A DNA stretch of 64,000 nucleotides from Pseudoduganella rivuli (GTDB lineage Bacteria > Pseudomonadota > Gammaproteobacteria > Burkholderiales > Burkholderiaceae_D): assembly GCF_009674485.1 (NCBI RefSeq), contig NZ_WKJJ01000018.1:124001-188000 (forward strand). The letters run 5' to 3'. Below, piece by piece: positions 45,764 to 54,540 of this stretch. Position 1 is the stretch's first letter. Each line of letters opens with the position of its first letter. The position numbers and the translations under genes were made by a program. The notes beneath the pieces are model-generated. The model did no database searches, was not told the origin of the DNA, and worked only from the letters and a program-made list of their open reading frames with translations.

Positions 45764-48550
45764 ATGCCAGACATGAATCCATCCCGCGTCGCCGCCACCC
45801 TGGCGGCAGTCATGCTGCTGACCACCGGTTGCGCCCGCGACCCGGACCCGGCCCAACTGATGGCGTCCGCCACCCGGCGCCAGGCCGCAGGGGACAACCA
45901 CGCCGCCATCATTGAACTGAAAAACGTGCTGCAACGCGTACCGGCCCATGCCACCGCCCGCCTGCAGCTGGGCGATATTTACCTGGAAAGCGGCGACGTG
46001 CTGTCCGCCGAAAAGGAATTCCGGCGCGCCCGGGATGCGGGCGCCGCACCGGGCGCCGTACTGCCCCGCCTGGGCACGGTCCTGTTGCTGCAACAGCGCT
46101 ACGACCAGGTGCTGACGGAATTGCTGGTCGACGATGCCTGGCCGGCGCCCGAACAGGGCGATATCCGCGCGTTGCGCGGCTATGCCCTGCTGGGCCTGCA
46201 ACACCAGGCCGACGCCGCCAGGCTGTTTGCTCAGGTGCTGGCGGTGCAACCTGCCAATACGCTGGCGCGGCTGGGTGAAGCGCGCATGGCGCTGCAATCG
46301 GGCGCCGTGGACGCCGCCATGAAGGACGTGGCCGGCGTGCTGGCCGCCCATCCGGACAATGTTGACGCGCTGCGCCTGCAAGGCGACCTGTATCGGCGCG
46401 CCGGCAACCATGCCGGCGCGCTGGACAGTTATCGCAAGGTGATCGAGCTGCGCCCCGCCAACCTGCAAGGCCGGCTCGATGCCGCCAGCCTGCTGGTGGC
46501 GGACAACCGCATCGACGAAGCGCGCAGCGAACTGGCGGCCGCTAGCCGCATTGCACCTGGGAGCGCAGCCGTCATTTATACGCAGGCATTGCTGGCCATG
46601 CAGGAAAAAAAATATCCGGCCGCGCTGGAACGCCTGCAATTGATCTTGCGCGCGGCGCCGGACCACCCGCCATCGAACCTGATGGCGGCGGGCATCTTCC
46701 TGACCCAGAACAATGTGCCGCAAGCGGAGCAGCACATCCAGCGCTTCCTGGCCGGCCAGCCGCGCCATGCCTTCGGCATCCGGCTGGCGGCCCAGATCGC
46801 CTTGCGCGGCGGGAAACCCGGTGACGCCGTTGCGCTGCTGGAACCGTTGCTGGAACGTGGCGCCGGCGACAGCCAGTTGCAGGCGCTCGCGGGCGAAGCC
46901 TATATGCGCACGCAAGCCTATGCCAAGGCATCGGCCTGCTTCGACAAGGCGGCCGCCATCGCACCGCCCACTGCCGCCACCCGCACGTCGCAGGCGATCA
47001 GCGAACTGGGTCTGGGCAATAACCAGCGCGCCGAAGCGGCGCTGGAACAGGTGCTGCTGATGCCGGGCGACGCCGCCGGCGATGGCGCGCAGCGGCGTGC
47101 CGGCGCCTTGCTGGTGGTGACGCAGATGCGCGCCGGCGCTTATGACAAAGCGCTGGCAACGGTGCAGGCGCTGGAAAAACAGCAAAACAATCCCGCGCTG
47201 CAAAACTTGAAAGGCGGCGTGCTGCTGGCGCGGCAAGACCCGGCCGGGGCGCGCCAGGCGTTCGAGGCGGCGCTCGCCTTGCAGCCCGGCTATCTGCCGG
47301 CGCTGCAAAACCTGGCGCAACTCGATGTGCTTGCCGGCCAGCCGGACCAGGCGCGGCTGCGCTATGAAGCGGTGCTGGCGCGCAACGGTAACGATACGGA
47401 ACTGATGGCGGCGCTGGCCCGGCTGGCGGCGCAGCGGGGCCAGATGGCGGCCGCGCGTGGCTGGCTGGAGCGCGCATATCGCGCGGCGCCGGACGCAATG
47501 GCGCCGGCGCTGCAATTGGGGACGTATTACCTCGATGCGGGCGAACTGCCGAAAGCACTGGCGCTGGCGCAAAAGCTGCAAGCCGCCAATCCCGCCCACG
47601 TGGGTGCACTGGCATTGCTGGCGCGCGCCCGCGCCGCGTCCGGCGATGGCGAGGGCGCGCTGGAAAGCTATACCGACCTGGCGGGCCGCCAGCCCGGTGA
47701 CGCGGCCGTGCAATTGCAACTGGCTGGCGCCCATATGGCGCTGAACCATAAGCAGGAAGCCCTGGCGGCGATCCGCAAGGCGCTGGAATCGCAGCCTGAA
47801 CACGGCCCGGCGCTGGCGACCGCCGTACGCCTGCTGACGGATATGCGCTCATGGGACCAGGCCATGGCGCTGGCGCACGGGGCGCAAGCACGGCCTGCCA
47901 CCGCCGCGCTGGGCTACCGTCTGGCGGGCGACATCGAAATGGCGCGCGCCCATCCGGCACTGGCGCTGCCGCTGTACCGGAAGGCGTATGCGCAGGAACC
48001 CGGCGGACCGCTGGCCATTTCCCTGCACCGTGCGCTGGTTGCGGCCGGCAAACCGGACGAGGCGGCAAGCCACATCGCAAACTGGCTCGCCAGCCATCCG
48101 CGCGATTTGCCGACGCGCCTGTACCTGGCCAGTACGCTGCTGGCCTCGGGCGACTACCGGGCGGCGATTCCCCACTACGAACAGGTGCTCGCAATCGAGC
48201 CGAACCATGTGGTGGCGCTCAACGACCTGGCCTGGACGTGCCAGCAGGCGGCCGACAAACGCGCCCGGGGCTACGCTGAAAAAGCCTACGCGCTGGCGCC
48301 CGCCAATCCGGCCGTGGCGGACACTTTGGGATGGATCCTGGCGCAACAGGGTGATGCGGGACGCGCCATCCCCATCCTGAAAAAAGCCACGGACAGTGCA
48401 CCGCAGGCGGGTGATATCCGCCTGCACTACGCCAGCGCACTGCTGCGCACGGGCGAGCGCCGCGAAGCCCGGCGCCAGCTGGAGCGTCTGCAAGCCGACC
48501 GGGGATACAAGCGCCAGGACGAAGTACGGACATTGCTGGCCGGATTATAG
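45764..48550 (+). CDS. prsT: PEP-CTERM system TPR-repeat lipoprotein PrsT
   Basis: 928 aa with AAGGAG before the ATG. The N-terminus has a lipobox (LLTTGCARD, Cys at residue 23), so it is probably a lipoprotein. The rest is a long series of TPR repeats (for example AKEFRRARDAG-type units and ALAIRKALESQPEHGPAL). Length and layout match PrsT (TIGR02917 type), which accompanies exosortase and exopolysaccharide genes. It likely scaffolds envelope assembly or polysaccharide export. It overlaps the convergent flavoprotein gene by 6 nt. No exosortase is present nearby. Confidence 0.87.
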   Translation: MPDMNPSRVAATLAAVMLLTTGCARDPDPAQLMASATRRQAAGDNHAAIIELKNVLQRVPAHATARLQLGDIYLESGDVLSAEKEFRRARDAGAAPGAVLPRLGTVLLLQQRYDQVLTELLVDDAWPAPEQGDIRALRGYALLGLQHQADAARLFAQVLAVQPANTLARLGEARMALQSGAVDAAMKDVAGVLAAHPDNVDALRLQGDLYRRAGNHAGALDSYRKVIELRPANLQGRLDAASLLVADNRIDEARSELAAASRIAPGSAAVIYTQALLAMQEKKYPAALERLQLILRAAPDHPPSNLMAAGIFLTQNNVPQAEQHIQRFLAGQPRHAFGIRLAAQIALRGGKPGDAVALLEPLLERGAGDSQLQALAGEAYMRTQAYAKASACFDKAAAIAPPTAATRTSQAISELGLGNNQRAEAALEQVLLMPGDAAGDGAQRRAGALLVVTQMRAGAYDKALATVQALEKQQNNPALQNLKGGVLLARQDPAGARQAFEAALALQPGYLPALQNLAQLDVLAGQPDQARLRYEAVLARNGNDTELMAALARLAAQRGQMAAARGWLERAYRAAPDAMAPALQLGTYYLDAGELPKALALAQKLQAANPAHVGALALLARARAASGDGEGALESYTDLAGRQPGDAAVQLQLAGAHMALNHKQEALAAIRKALESQPEHGPALATAVRLLTDMRSWDQAMALAHGAQARPATAALGYRLAGDIEMARAHPALALPLYRKAYAQEPGGPLAISLHRALVAAGKPDEAASHIANWLASHPRDLPTRLYLASTLLASGDYRAAIPHYEQVLAIEPNHVVALNDLAWTCQQAADKRARGYAEKAYALAPANPAVADTLGWILAQQGDAGRAIPILKKATDSAPQAGDIRLHYASALLRTGERREARRQLERLQADRGYKRQDEVRTLLAGL

Positions 48551-50179
48551 ACGCGTTGCCGGACCGGGCTGTGGCCCGGGTGGCGGCTGGTAGCGGCCCG
48601 GTGCGATGATGTTCAGCGGATCGAGCGCCGCCTTGATGCGGCTGACTGTGCGCCAGAAACCGTCGGCCGCCGGATCCAGCGCCGCCATCGATTGCAGGCC
48701 GACACGGTATGGCAAATATCCGGCCGCCATCAGCGCATTGAACAGGCCGTCGTAGCAGGCATGCGCGTCGGCGCTTTCCGCCGCATCGTCCTTGTCATAC
48801 GCAATCGTCAGGACGCCGCCCAGTGCGCGCTCGGTGATCATGCTGAAGGTGGCGAACAGATCGAAACCATACCGCTCGAAGCAGGGTTCCGCCAGGTCCA
48901 TCACCGCCTGCAAGTCCGCGCCCCGCATGGGCAGCACGGGCGACAGCCACAGCAAGCCGCAACCGTCGCGGGCGGGATCGGCGCCGATGGGAAAGCCGGG
49001 TGGCAATCCGCCCTGCCGCCGCCAATAAGCGCCAGCCAGGAATCTGCCGTCGGGCATGCCCCGGTTCATCCGGAACAGCGACTGCCCCAGCGCGACACGG
49101 GCCGCGAGCTTGCGTCCGATTGCCGTATCGCCGAGCAGCCGTGCGACGCGGGAACCCAGCGCCAGCTTGCGGTCATCAATAAAGCGCGGCGCCAGGCGCA
49201 ATGGCGCCAGCGCCTTGCGCAGCGCGCGGCGCGCGGCGGCCACTTGCTGTCTATCGCCGTATAGCGCGCCGGACACCGTCCACGGCGAGATGCCGCGCTC
49301 GCGGCACAATGCATCGCGCACAGCCCGCGGCAGCGGCCGCGTGCCGCCCGTGGCGCCATGTGGATACGTCATTCCGCCCGACAATATCCGCAAATCATTG
49401 CCAATATGGATTACCGAGCGCAGCGTGCCATCCATACGCAGCGGACGCAGCGCGTCGGCCACGGCGCCGACGCCGCCATGCCGGGGAACGCCGCACAGGA
49501 AATGTCCCAACGCCGGCGATTGCGGCATCAGCCACAGGCCGAGGCTGGTGACGATGCCGAACGCCGATTGCGTAAACAAGCCATCGATCCACGGTCCCAG
49601 CCCGTAGGGAAAGACGCGCGCTGCCCGCGCCTGCGGGTAATGCGTGTAGCCGGTACCGACCACGTCGCCGTCGGCCAGCACCACTTCCATGCCGCACACG
49701 TGCAGCACGCGGTTGCCGTAAGGCGAATGACCAAATCCCCGCTCGAGGACATTGCCGACCAGGCTGGTGTCGGGCCCGGCCCCCGTGCAATCCATCCAGA
49801 ACGGCAAGCGCTGTTCCGCCAGGTACCGGGACAACTGCCCTTGCGTCACCCCCGGCTCGATCACCACGTAACCCAGTTCGGCGTTTGCTTCGACGATGCG
49901 GCGCATGCGCGACAGGTCCACGATGACCTGCCCGGGCCGCACGGCGCAGGCGTCGCCGTAGCCCCAGTTGCGGCCGGTACTGATGGGATACAGGCCAATG
50001 CGATGGGCCGCCGCGATACGCACCAGTTCGACCACGTCGCCGCGGCTGCCGGGAAACAGGATGGCCGCGGGCCGCGCGACCCACGACGCCGTACTGCTGG
50101 CGTAGGCATCCAATGCCGCGGCATCCGTACGCACGTGTTCGTCGCCCAGTACAGACCGCCATTGCGCCAGCGCACTCAT
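48545..50179 (-). CDS. FAD-linked oxidase (VAO/4-cresol dehydrogenase-like)
   Basis: 544 aa. The PP-loop-type FAD domain is visible: AILFPGSRGDVVELVRIAA, ISTGRNWGYGDACAVRPGQ, VIVDLSRMRRIVEANAELG and GNVLERGFGHSPYG, followed by a long substrate domain and the C-terminal end SRIKAALDPLNIIAPGRY. These are features of vanillyl-alcohol oxidase and 4-cresol dehydrogenase flavoproteins, which oxidise para-hydroxylated aromatics. It overlaps the N-acyl amino acid synthase gene by 4 nt (ATGA). Translational coupling suggests that it acts on the product of that synthase, for example on an N-acyl tyrosine; this is inference. Confidence 0.83.
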   Translation of the reverse strand: MSALAQWRSVLGDEHVRTDAAALDAYASSTASWVARPAAILFPGSRGDVVELVRIAAAHRIGLYPISTGRNWGYGDACAVRPGQVIVDLSRMRRIVEANAELGYVVIEPGVTQGQLSRYLAEQRLPFWMDCTGAGPDTSLVGNVLERGFGHSPYGNRVLHVCGMEVVLADGDVVGTGYTHYPQARAARVFPYGLGPWIDGLFTQSAFGIVTSLGLWLMPQSPALGHFLCGVPRHGGVGAVADALRPLRMDGTLRSVIHIGNDLRILSGGMTYPHGATGGTRPLPRAVRDALCRERGISPWTVSGALYGDRQQVAAARRALRKALAPLRLAPRFIDDRKLALGSRVARLLGDTAIGRKLAARVALGQSLFRMNRGMPDGRFLAGAYWRRQGGLPPGFPIGADPARDGCGLLWLSPVLPMRGADLQAVMDLAEPCFERYGFDLFATFSMITERALGGVLTIAYDKDDAAESADAHACYDGLFNALMAAGYLPYRVGLQSMAALDPAADGFWRTVSRIKAALDPLNIIAPGRYQPPPGPQPGPATRL

Positions 50180-50916
50180 CCCGCCCCCCGCATCAGGCGC
50201 GCGGTGATGCCCGCTTCATCTTCGGGAGGAAAAAAATACGGATAAAACGAGCGCACGTTGCCATGTTGTTCCATCAGGCCGCCATATTGCCGGATCTGAT
50301 CCTGCATGTAATCGAGGTCCAGCCGCAACAAGACAGCCGGTGCGCCCACGCGTGAACAGTTGCGCTGCGTACCGTAGTGGGTGAAGCCCAGCATGCGCCG
50401 GTAAAACATCACGTGGCGGGGATTGACTTCGATGACGTAATCCGTATGGCCATGGATGTGGTGCGCATACAGGTATGACAGGTGGATCATCCCGGCGAAC
50501 ACGCGGCGCGACGCGCCTTTGTCGATGGCCAGCCGCGACGGTTCGCACAGGCGCCGTCCCTGTGCCCGCAAGTGATCGAGTTCATGGCGGAAATTTTCGT
50601 CCGCCGGCAGGCCCAGCGCGGGGTCGTCCAGGCACAGCGACATCGTGCCCACGGTCTCGCCGCCGGTTTCCGTATACAGCGTGATACGGTTGGGCCCATG
50701 GGTGGCATGGGGATCCACGTCATAGCCGCGCCAGCCATACATCTTTTTCAGCAGCAGGCTGGCCGCCTCGCGTTCCTTGCGGGAATTGGCGAGGCGCAGA
50801 TGAAACATTTGGCGGTCGATTTCATGGTCTTCCGCCGGGTCGTGGGCCGCCTCGCCAATCACCAGTTCGCGCAGGCCGGGCTTGTCCGCAAATGAAATAA
50901 TCGAGTCTTCGTCCAC
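50176..50916 (-). CDS. N-acyl amino acid synthase, FeeM-like
   Basis: 246 aa from a GTG start preceded by GGGAGG; a longer ATG reading at 51024 would run through a hairpin. The sequence resembles the GNAT-like long-chain N-acyl amino acid synthases: FHLRLANSRKEREAASLLLKKMYGWRGY (here RKEREAASLLLKKMYGWRG), ITLYTETGGETVGTMSL, ELDHLRAQGRRLCEPSRLA, and YVIEVNPRHVMFYRRMLGF. These enzymes join an acyl chain from acyl carrier protein to an amino acid such as tyrosine. They are known to occur next to PEP-CTERM/exosortase genes, as here. It is divergent from a PEP-CTERM protein gene and heads a two-gene unit with the flavoprotein. Confidence 0.82.
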   Translation of the reverse strand: MDEDSIISFADKPGLRELVIGEAAHDPAEDHEIDRQMFHLRLANSRKEREAASLLLKKMYGWRGYDVDPHATHGPNRITLYTETGGETVGTMSLCLDDPALGLPADENFRHELDHLRAQGRRLCEPSRLAIDKGASRRVFAGMIHLSYLYAHHIHGHTDYVIEVNPRHVMFYRRMLGFTHYGTQRNCSRVGAPAVLLRLDLDYMQDQIRQYGGLMEQHGNVRSFYPYFFPPEDEAGITARLMRGAG

Positions 50917-50970
50917 GTTGCCTCCCTCAGTGGCTCTTTCAGGTTCAGGCAAGTTGGATCGGTTCACTCG

Positions 50971-50995
50971 AAAAAAGTTCCCGCCCGGCGCGGGA
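50971..50995 (-). promoter_or_regulatory. Terminator-like hairpin in the leader of the acyl-amino-acid synthase
   Basis: TCCCGC (50979-50984) and GCGGGA (50990-50995) form a stem with loop CCGGC; on the minus strand it is followed by ACTTTTTT (A-tract 50971-50976). It lies 55 nt upstream of the GTG start. This suggests attenuation before the synthase gene. Confidence 0.5.
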
Positions 50996-51040
50996 TAGGA
51001 AGACAGTGTCGCTTTTCTTCGCAAAACCCTGTTAAAGCAC

Positions 51041-51054
51041 GGCCGCGCGCGGCC
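51041..51054. repeat. 14-bp palindrome GGCCGCGCGCGGCC
   Basis: A perfect palindrome in the gap between the synthase and the PEP-CTERM gene. GC-rich, so it could be chance; it may also be an operator between the divergent genes. Confidence 0.3.
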
Positions 51055-51084
51055 AAGTCATTGATATGACGGGTAAAAATACGC

Positions 51085-51100
51085 AGGCATGGATACTGCT
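51085..51100 (+). promoter_or_regulatory. Possible sigma-54 promoter of the PEP-CTERM gene
   Basis: AGGCATGGATACTGCT has GG and GC separated by 10 nt, the -24/-12 rule, with GGCA and TGCT matching the consensus. It lies 55 nt before the ATG of the PEP-CTERM gene. PrsR, a sigma-54 activator, is encoded 5 kb away. Confidence 0.4.
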
Positions 51101-51154
51101 GTACAGGGTTCACCGCAATCCCATGCGGCCAACCCACGAAAGGAGCAGCACGTC

Positions 51155-52069
51155 ATGAACACCACGAAAATCCTGCTGGCGGCGGCCACCGCGCTCGCCG
51201 TATCCGGCCCGGCCAGCGCTTCCACCTTTGCTTCGGCCATCCTTGACATCACTGATTTCAAACTGCTGCACTCATCGGGCGCGGATTACAGTGTCGCCAA
51301 TTTTTCCACGCTGGCTGGCATCAATGACGCCCATGCCACGGCCTCGCTGAACGGCGCGTTTGCCAACGATGCGGATTCGCGCAGCATCCTGGCGCCGATC
51401 CCGCCCAATGTCGCGCAGCAATGCCTGGGGGCGTGCATGCCCATCGCGGCCGATACGTTTACGCCGATTGCCGGCGTGCCGCCCGTCACGACGACCTATG
51501 GCCATGCCGACCAAAAACTCACGGGCGCGGCGATCATGATCGGCGCCACGCCGGCCGGCGCCCATGCGTCCACGCGGGCCGACGCATCGACTGCCGTCAA
51601 TGCCGTGGCGTCCGGCAATTCCGATGTCGGCACGTCGACCACGTTCCGCTTCGTGATGGGAACATCCGACACGATGACCGTCTCCTTCATGGGCAATCCC
51701 TATACGCGGGCGCTGGTCACGCCCGGCTCCGGCCCCGTGTCCAACGCGAATGCCCGGCTGTCGTGGTCGATCAATATCCTGAACGTGACCACGGGTGCGA
51801 CTGAACTGGCCTATGCGCCAAACGAATTGAATGCGGGCAGTATCCGCAGCGCCACGCATGCCGCGCCCGCCGATTTGATCTATGCGCCTGGCGCCAGCTT
51901 ATTTTCAGCCACCACGGGCATGTTGATGGCCGGCAACGAATACCAGATCACGATCCAGCACAATTCGCTGGCCAATACCTTGCAGGCGGTGCCGGAACCC
52001 GCTTCGTTGGCCATCCTGGCCACCGGCTTGCTGGGCATGGGCTTCCTGGGCCGCCGGCGCCGCGGCTGA
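51155..52069 (+). CDS. PEP-CTERM sorting-signal protein
   Basis: 304 aa from an ATG with AAAGGAG upstream. The N-terminus has a signal peptide (about 1-20, ending GPASAS). The C-terminus is a textbook PEP-CTERM tail: VPEPASLAILATGLLGMG followed by FLGRRRRG, i.e. PEP motif, transmembrane helix and basic cluster. An exosortase would cut at the PEP motif; that enzyme is not encoded in the window. The middle is beta-rich and low in Cys (MPIAADTFTPIAG). It may be an extracellular matrix component. It is divergent from the acyl-amino-acid synthase gene. Confidence 0.88.
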   Translation: MNTTKILLAAATALAVSGPASASTFASAILDITDFKLLHSSGADYSVANFSTLAGINDAHATASLNGAFANDADSRSILAPIPPNVAQQCLGACMPIAADTFTPIAGVPPVTTTYGHADQKLTGAAIMIGATPAGAHASTRADASTAVNAVASGNSDVGTSTTFRFVMGTSDTMTVSFMGNPYTRALVTPGSGPVSNANARLSWSINILNVTTGATELAYAPNELNAGSIRSATHAAPADLIYAPGASLFSATTGMLMAGNEYQITIQHNSLANTLQAVPEPASLAILATGLLGMGFLGRRRRG

Positions 52070-52154
52070 AATCCACTGATCCAGGCGGGCATCCGGCCGC
52101 TTGACGCCGCTCAACGCCATTGCAGTCGGGGTCCGGGCGGCTGACCTCCCTTCC

Positions 52155-52160
52155 TATAAT
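52155..52160 (+). promoter_or_regulatory. TATAAT box before the chain-length determinant gene
   Basis: A perfect -10 hexamer 62 nt upstream of the ATG. No good -35 element was seen at 15-19 nt distance, so this promoter is tentative. Confidence 0.4.
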
Positions 52161-52221
52161 CGAACCACAGGCCGCCGCAACCGCCATGCCTGTTTGCGGA
52201 TCTTTTTGCGGGAACGAGTAT

Positions 52222-53793
52222 ATGGAAGAGCTGTTATACCAACTGCATACGGCCGGCCACTGCATCTGGAAATTCCGCTGGCGCACCATCGCCGTCGCGT
52301 GGATCTGCGCGCTGGCCGGCTGGACCGGCGTGGCGCTGCTGCCCAACGACTACCAGACTTCCGCGCGGGTCTTTGTCGATACGCAAGGCATATTGAAACC
52401 ACTGCTGTCCGGCATGACCAGCGTGCCCAACGTCGAACAGCAGGTGGCGATCATGAGCCGCACCCTGCTCAGCCGGCCGAATATCGAACGCGTCATGCGC
52501 ATGGTGGACCTCGATGTGCGCCAGGCCACGCCCCGCGACCATGAAATCAGGATGGATGAGCTGCTGAACCGCATCCGCATTGCCGGCACCGGCAGCTACG
52601 ACATCTACACCATTACGTATAACGACCGCGATCCACGCCTGGTGCGCGATGTCGTGCAATCGCTGCTGGCGATTTTCGTCGAGGGCAGTTTCCGGGGCAA
52701 GAAGGGGGAATCCGAAAAAGCCGTGCAATTCATCGATGCGCAAATCAGCGCCTATGAAGAAAAGTTGCAGGCGGCGGAGGACTCGGTCAAGGAATTCAAA
52801 TTGCGGCACAACGCCGTGTTGCCCCGCGCGGGCCAGGATTACGGCGCGCAGCTGTCGCAATCGGCCGATGCACTCAATACCGCCCGGCTGGATTTGCTGG
52901 AAGCGGAGCAGGCCCGCGAAGCAATCCGCCAGCAAATCCCCGCCGTTCATTTAACGGCGCCAGTACCACCTGACCAGCCAAAACCGGTCGTCATTGATGA
53001 CCCGGAAATTGACGCCCGCATCGTAGCCATCACCAAAACCCTCGACACGCTGCAATTGCAATACACAGACCAGCATCCCGACGTCGTCGCGGCGCGCCGC
53101 CTGCTGGCGCAACTGGCACAGCGCCGGGCGGACAGCGCCGCAGATCCGTCGCCGGCAGCCGATCCCGGCCGGCGCTACAGCCCCATGCTGCAACAGATCA
53201 AGGTCGCGCTGACGGAAGCGGATGCGAAAGTCGCCGCCATGCGGGCGCGTGTCAGGGAACTGGGCGTACGCCATGCGCGGCTGGAAGCGCAAAGCAAGGC
53301 AGTCCCGGAGCTGGAATCCCAGCTGGCGCAACTGAATCGGGACTACCAGATCAACAAGGACAATTACGAAAAACTGATCAGCAAGCGGGAAGCGGCCAAA
53401 CTGTCCGGCAATCTCAGTTCGACGCAAGAAATGATGAATTTCCGCATTATCGATCCGCCCACGCTGCCCGTCCGCCCCGCCGGCCCCAACCGTTTTCTCC
53501 TCAACAGCGGCGTCCTGGCGGTGGCGCTGGCCGCGGGCTGTCTCACTGCCGTCACGGCAAGCCGCAGCCGGCCCAACTTCGACAGCATCCGCGAATTGCG
53601 CGATTTCAGCGGGCTGCAAGTCATCGGCGTCATCGCCAGGCATTGGACGCCCGACCAGCTTCGACTGCGCAAGCGCAGCCGGGCGTATTTTGGCGCCATG
53701 CTGGGCACATTGCTGCTGGCGTATGGCGGCGTGTTGACCCATACCCTGGTCACCGATGGCGGCGGCCTGTCGCGGGCATTGATCGCGCCCTGA
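52222..53793 (+). CDS. Polysaccharide chain-length determinant (XrtA-type Wzz)
   Basis: 523 aa. N-terminal membrane helix (TIAVAWICALAGWTGVALL) and C-terminal helix (LLNSGVLAVALAAGCLTAVT) enclose a periplasmic coiled-coil region (VQFIDAQISAYEEKLQAAED, RRLLAQLAQRRADSAAD). An extra C-terminal hydrophobic segment follows. This matches the exosortase-associated chain-length proteins that set the length of exopolysaccharide. The Pro-rich block PTLPVRPAGPN before the second helix is characteristic. It is followed by a tyrosine kinase gene 18 nt downstream, its usual partner. Confidence 0.85.
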   Translation: MEELLYQLHTAGHCIWKFRWRTIAVAWICALAGWTGVALLPNDYQTSARVFVDTQGILKPLLSGMTSVPNVEQQVAIMSRTLLSRPNIERVMRMVDLDVRQATPRDHEIRMDELLNRIRIAGTGSYDIYTITYNDRDPRLVRDVVQSLLAIFVEGSFRGKKGESEKAVQFIDAQISAYEEKLQAAEDSVKEFKLRHNAVLPRAGQDYGAQLSQSADALNTARLDLLEAEQAREAIRQQIPAVHLTAPVPPDQPKPVVIDDPEIDARIVAITKTLDTLQLQYTDQHPDVVAARRLLAQLAQRRADSAADPSPAADPGRRYSPMLQQIKVALTEADAKVAAMRARVRELGVRHARLEAQSKAVPELESQLAQLNRDYQINKDNYEKLISKREAAKLSGNLSSTQEMMNFRIIDPPTLPVRPAGPNRFLLNSGVLAVALAAGCLTAVTASRSRPNFDSIRELRDFSGLQVIGVIARHWTPDQLRLRKRSRAYFGAMLGTLLLAYGGVLTHTLVTDGGGLSRALIAP

Positions 53794-53811
53794 GCACTTC
53801 GCGGATACGTG

Positions 53812-54513
53812 ATGCCGTCCGGCCAGCCTCCTCCCCGCCTTCTGCCCCCGGCCTCGCCGCAGGGCCCGCACCACGCTGCGGTGGCGGAAGAATTCCGCAT
53901 GATCAAACGCCCGCTGCTGCGCCAGTTGCGCGACAAGGACTGTGCCCGCGCCAACCTGATCGCCGTGACCAGCGCCATGCCGGGCGAAGGAAAAAGCTTT
54001 TGCGCCATCAACCTCGCGCTCAGCATGGCCACGGAGCGCGACACTACCGTGCTGCTGGTCGACGCCCACATGGCCCGTCCGGCGGTACCCGCCATGCTGG
54101 GCATGCGGGACTGCCCCGGCATGATGGATTTGCTGCTGGACGATACGCTAAGCATTGCCGACGTCATTATCAAGACGGGGATTCCCGCGCTCAGTGTGCT
54201 GCCAGCAGGCAAAGCCCATCACCACGCCGTGGAAATGCTGGCCAGCCGCGACATGGAGCGGTTGCTGGAAGAGTTGGCGTCGCGCTATGCCGACCGCGTC
54301 ATCATTTTCGATACGGCGCCGCTGCTGGCGACAACCGAGGCCAGCGTCCTGACAGCGCAAATGGGCCAGGTGGTGCTGGTGGTCGATGCGGAAACCACCA
54401 CACACGCAAACCTGGGCGACGCACTGCGGCACCTGGAACCCTGCCCCCATATCCACCTGGTCTACAACAAAGCCAATGTCCGGCCCATGCCGCCAGCGTA
54501 CGGCGGCCGGTAA
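53812..54513 (+). CDS. Capsular/exopolysaccharide tyrosine autokinase (XrtA type)
   Basis: 233 aa from ATG; a GTG immediately before is an alternative. It has the BY-kinase motifs: Walker A SAMPGEGKSFCAINLA, Walker A' VLLVDAHMARP and Walker B VIIFDTAPLLATTEA. BY-kinases phosphorylate themselves on a C-terminal tyrosine cluster; here the tail is short and has a single Tyr (PPAYGGR), so full activity is uncertain. It works with the chain-length protein upstream to control polymer export. Shorter than most family members (about 300 aa). Confidence 0.82.
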   Translation: MPSGQPPPRLLPPASPQGPHHAAVAEEFRMIKRPLLRQLRDKDCARANLIAVTSAMPGEGKSFCAINLALSMATERDTTVLLVDAHMARPAVPAMLGMRDCPGMMDLLLDDTLSIADVIIKTGIPALSVLPAGKAHHHAVEMLASRDMERLLEELASRYADRVIIFDTAPLLATTEASVLTAQMGQVVLVVDAETTTHANLGDALRHLEPCPHIHLVYNKANVRPMPPAYGGR

Positions 54514-54540
54514 TGATCCAGCAGAAAACAAGGAGAGGCG

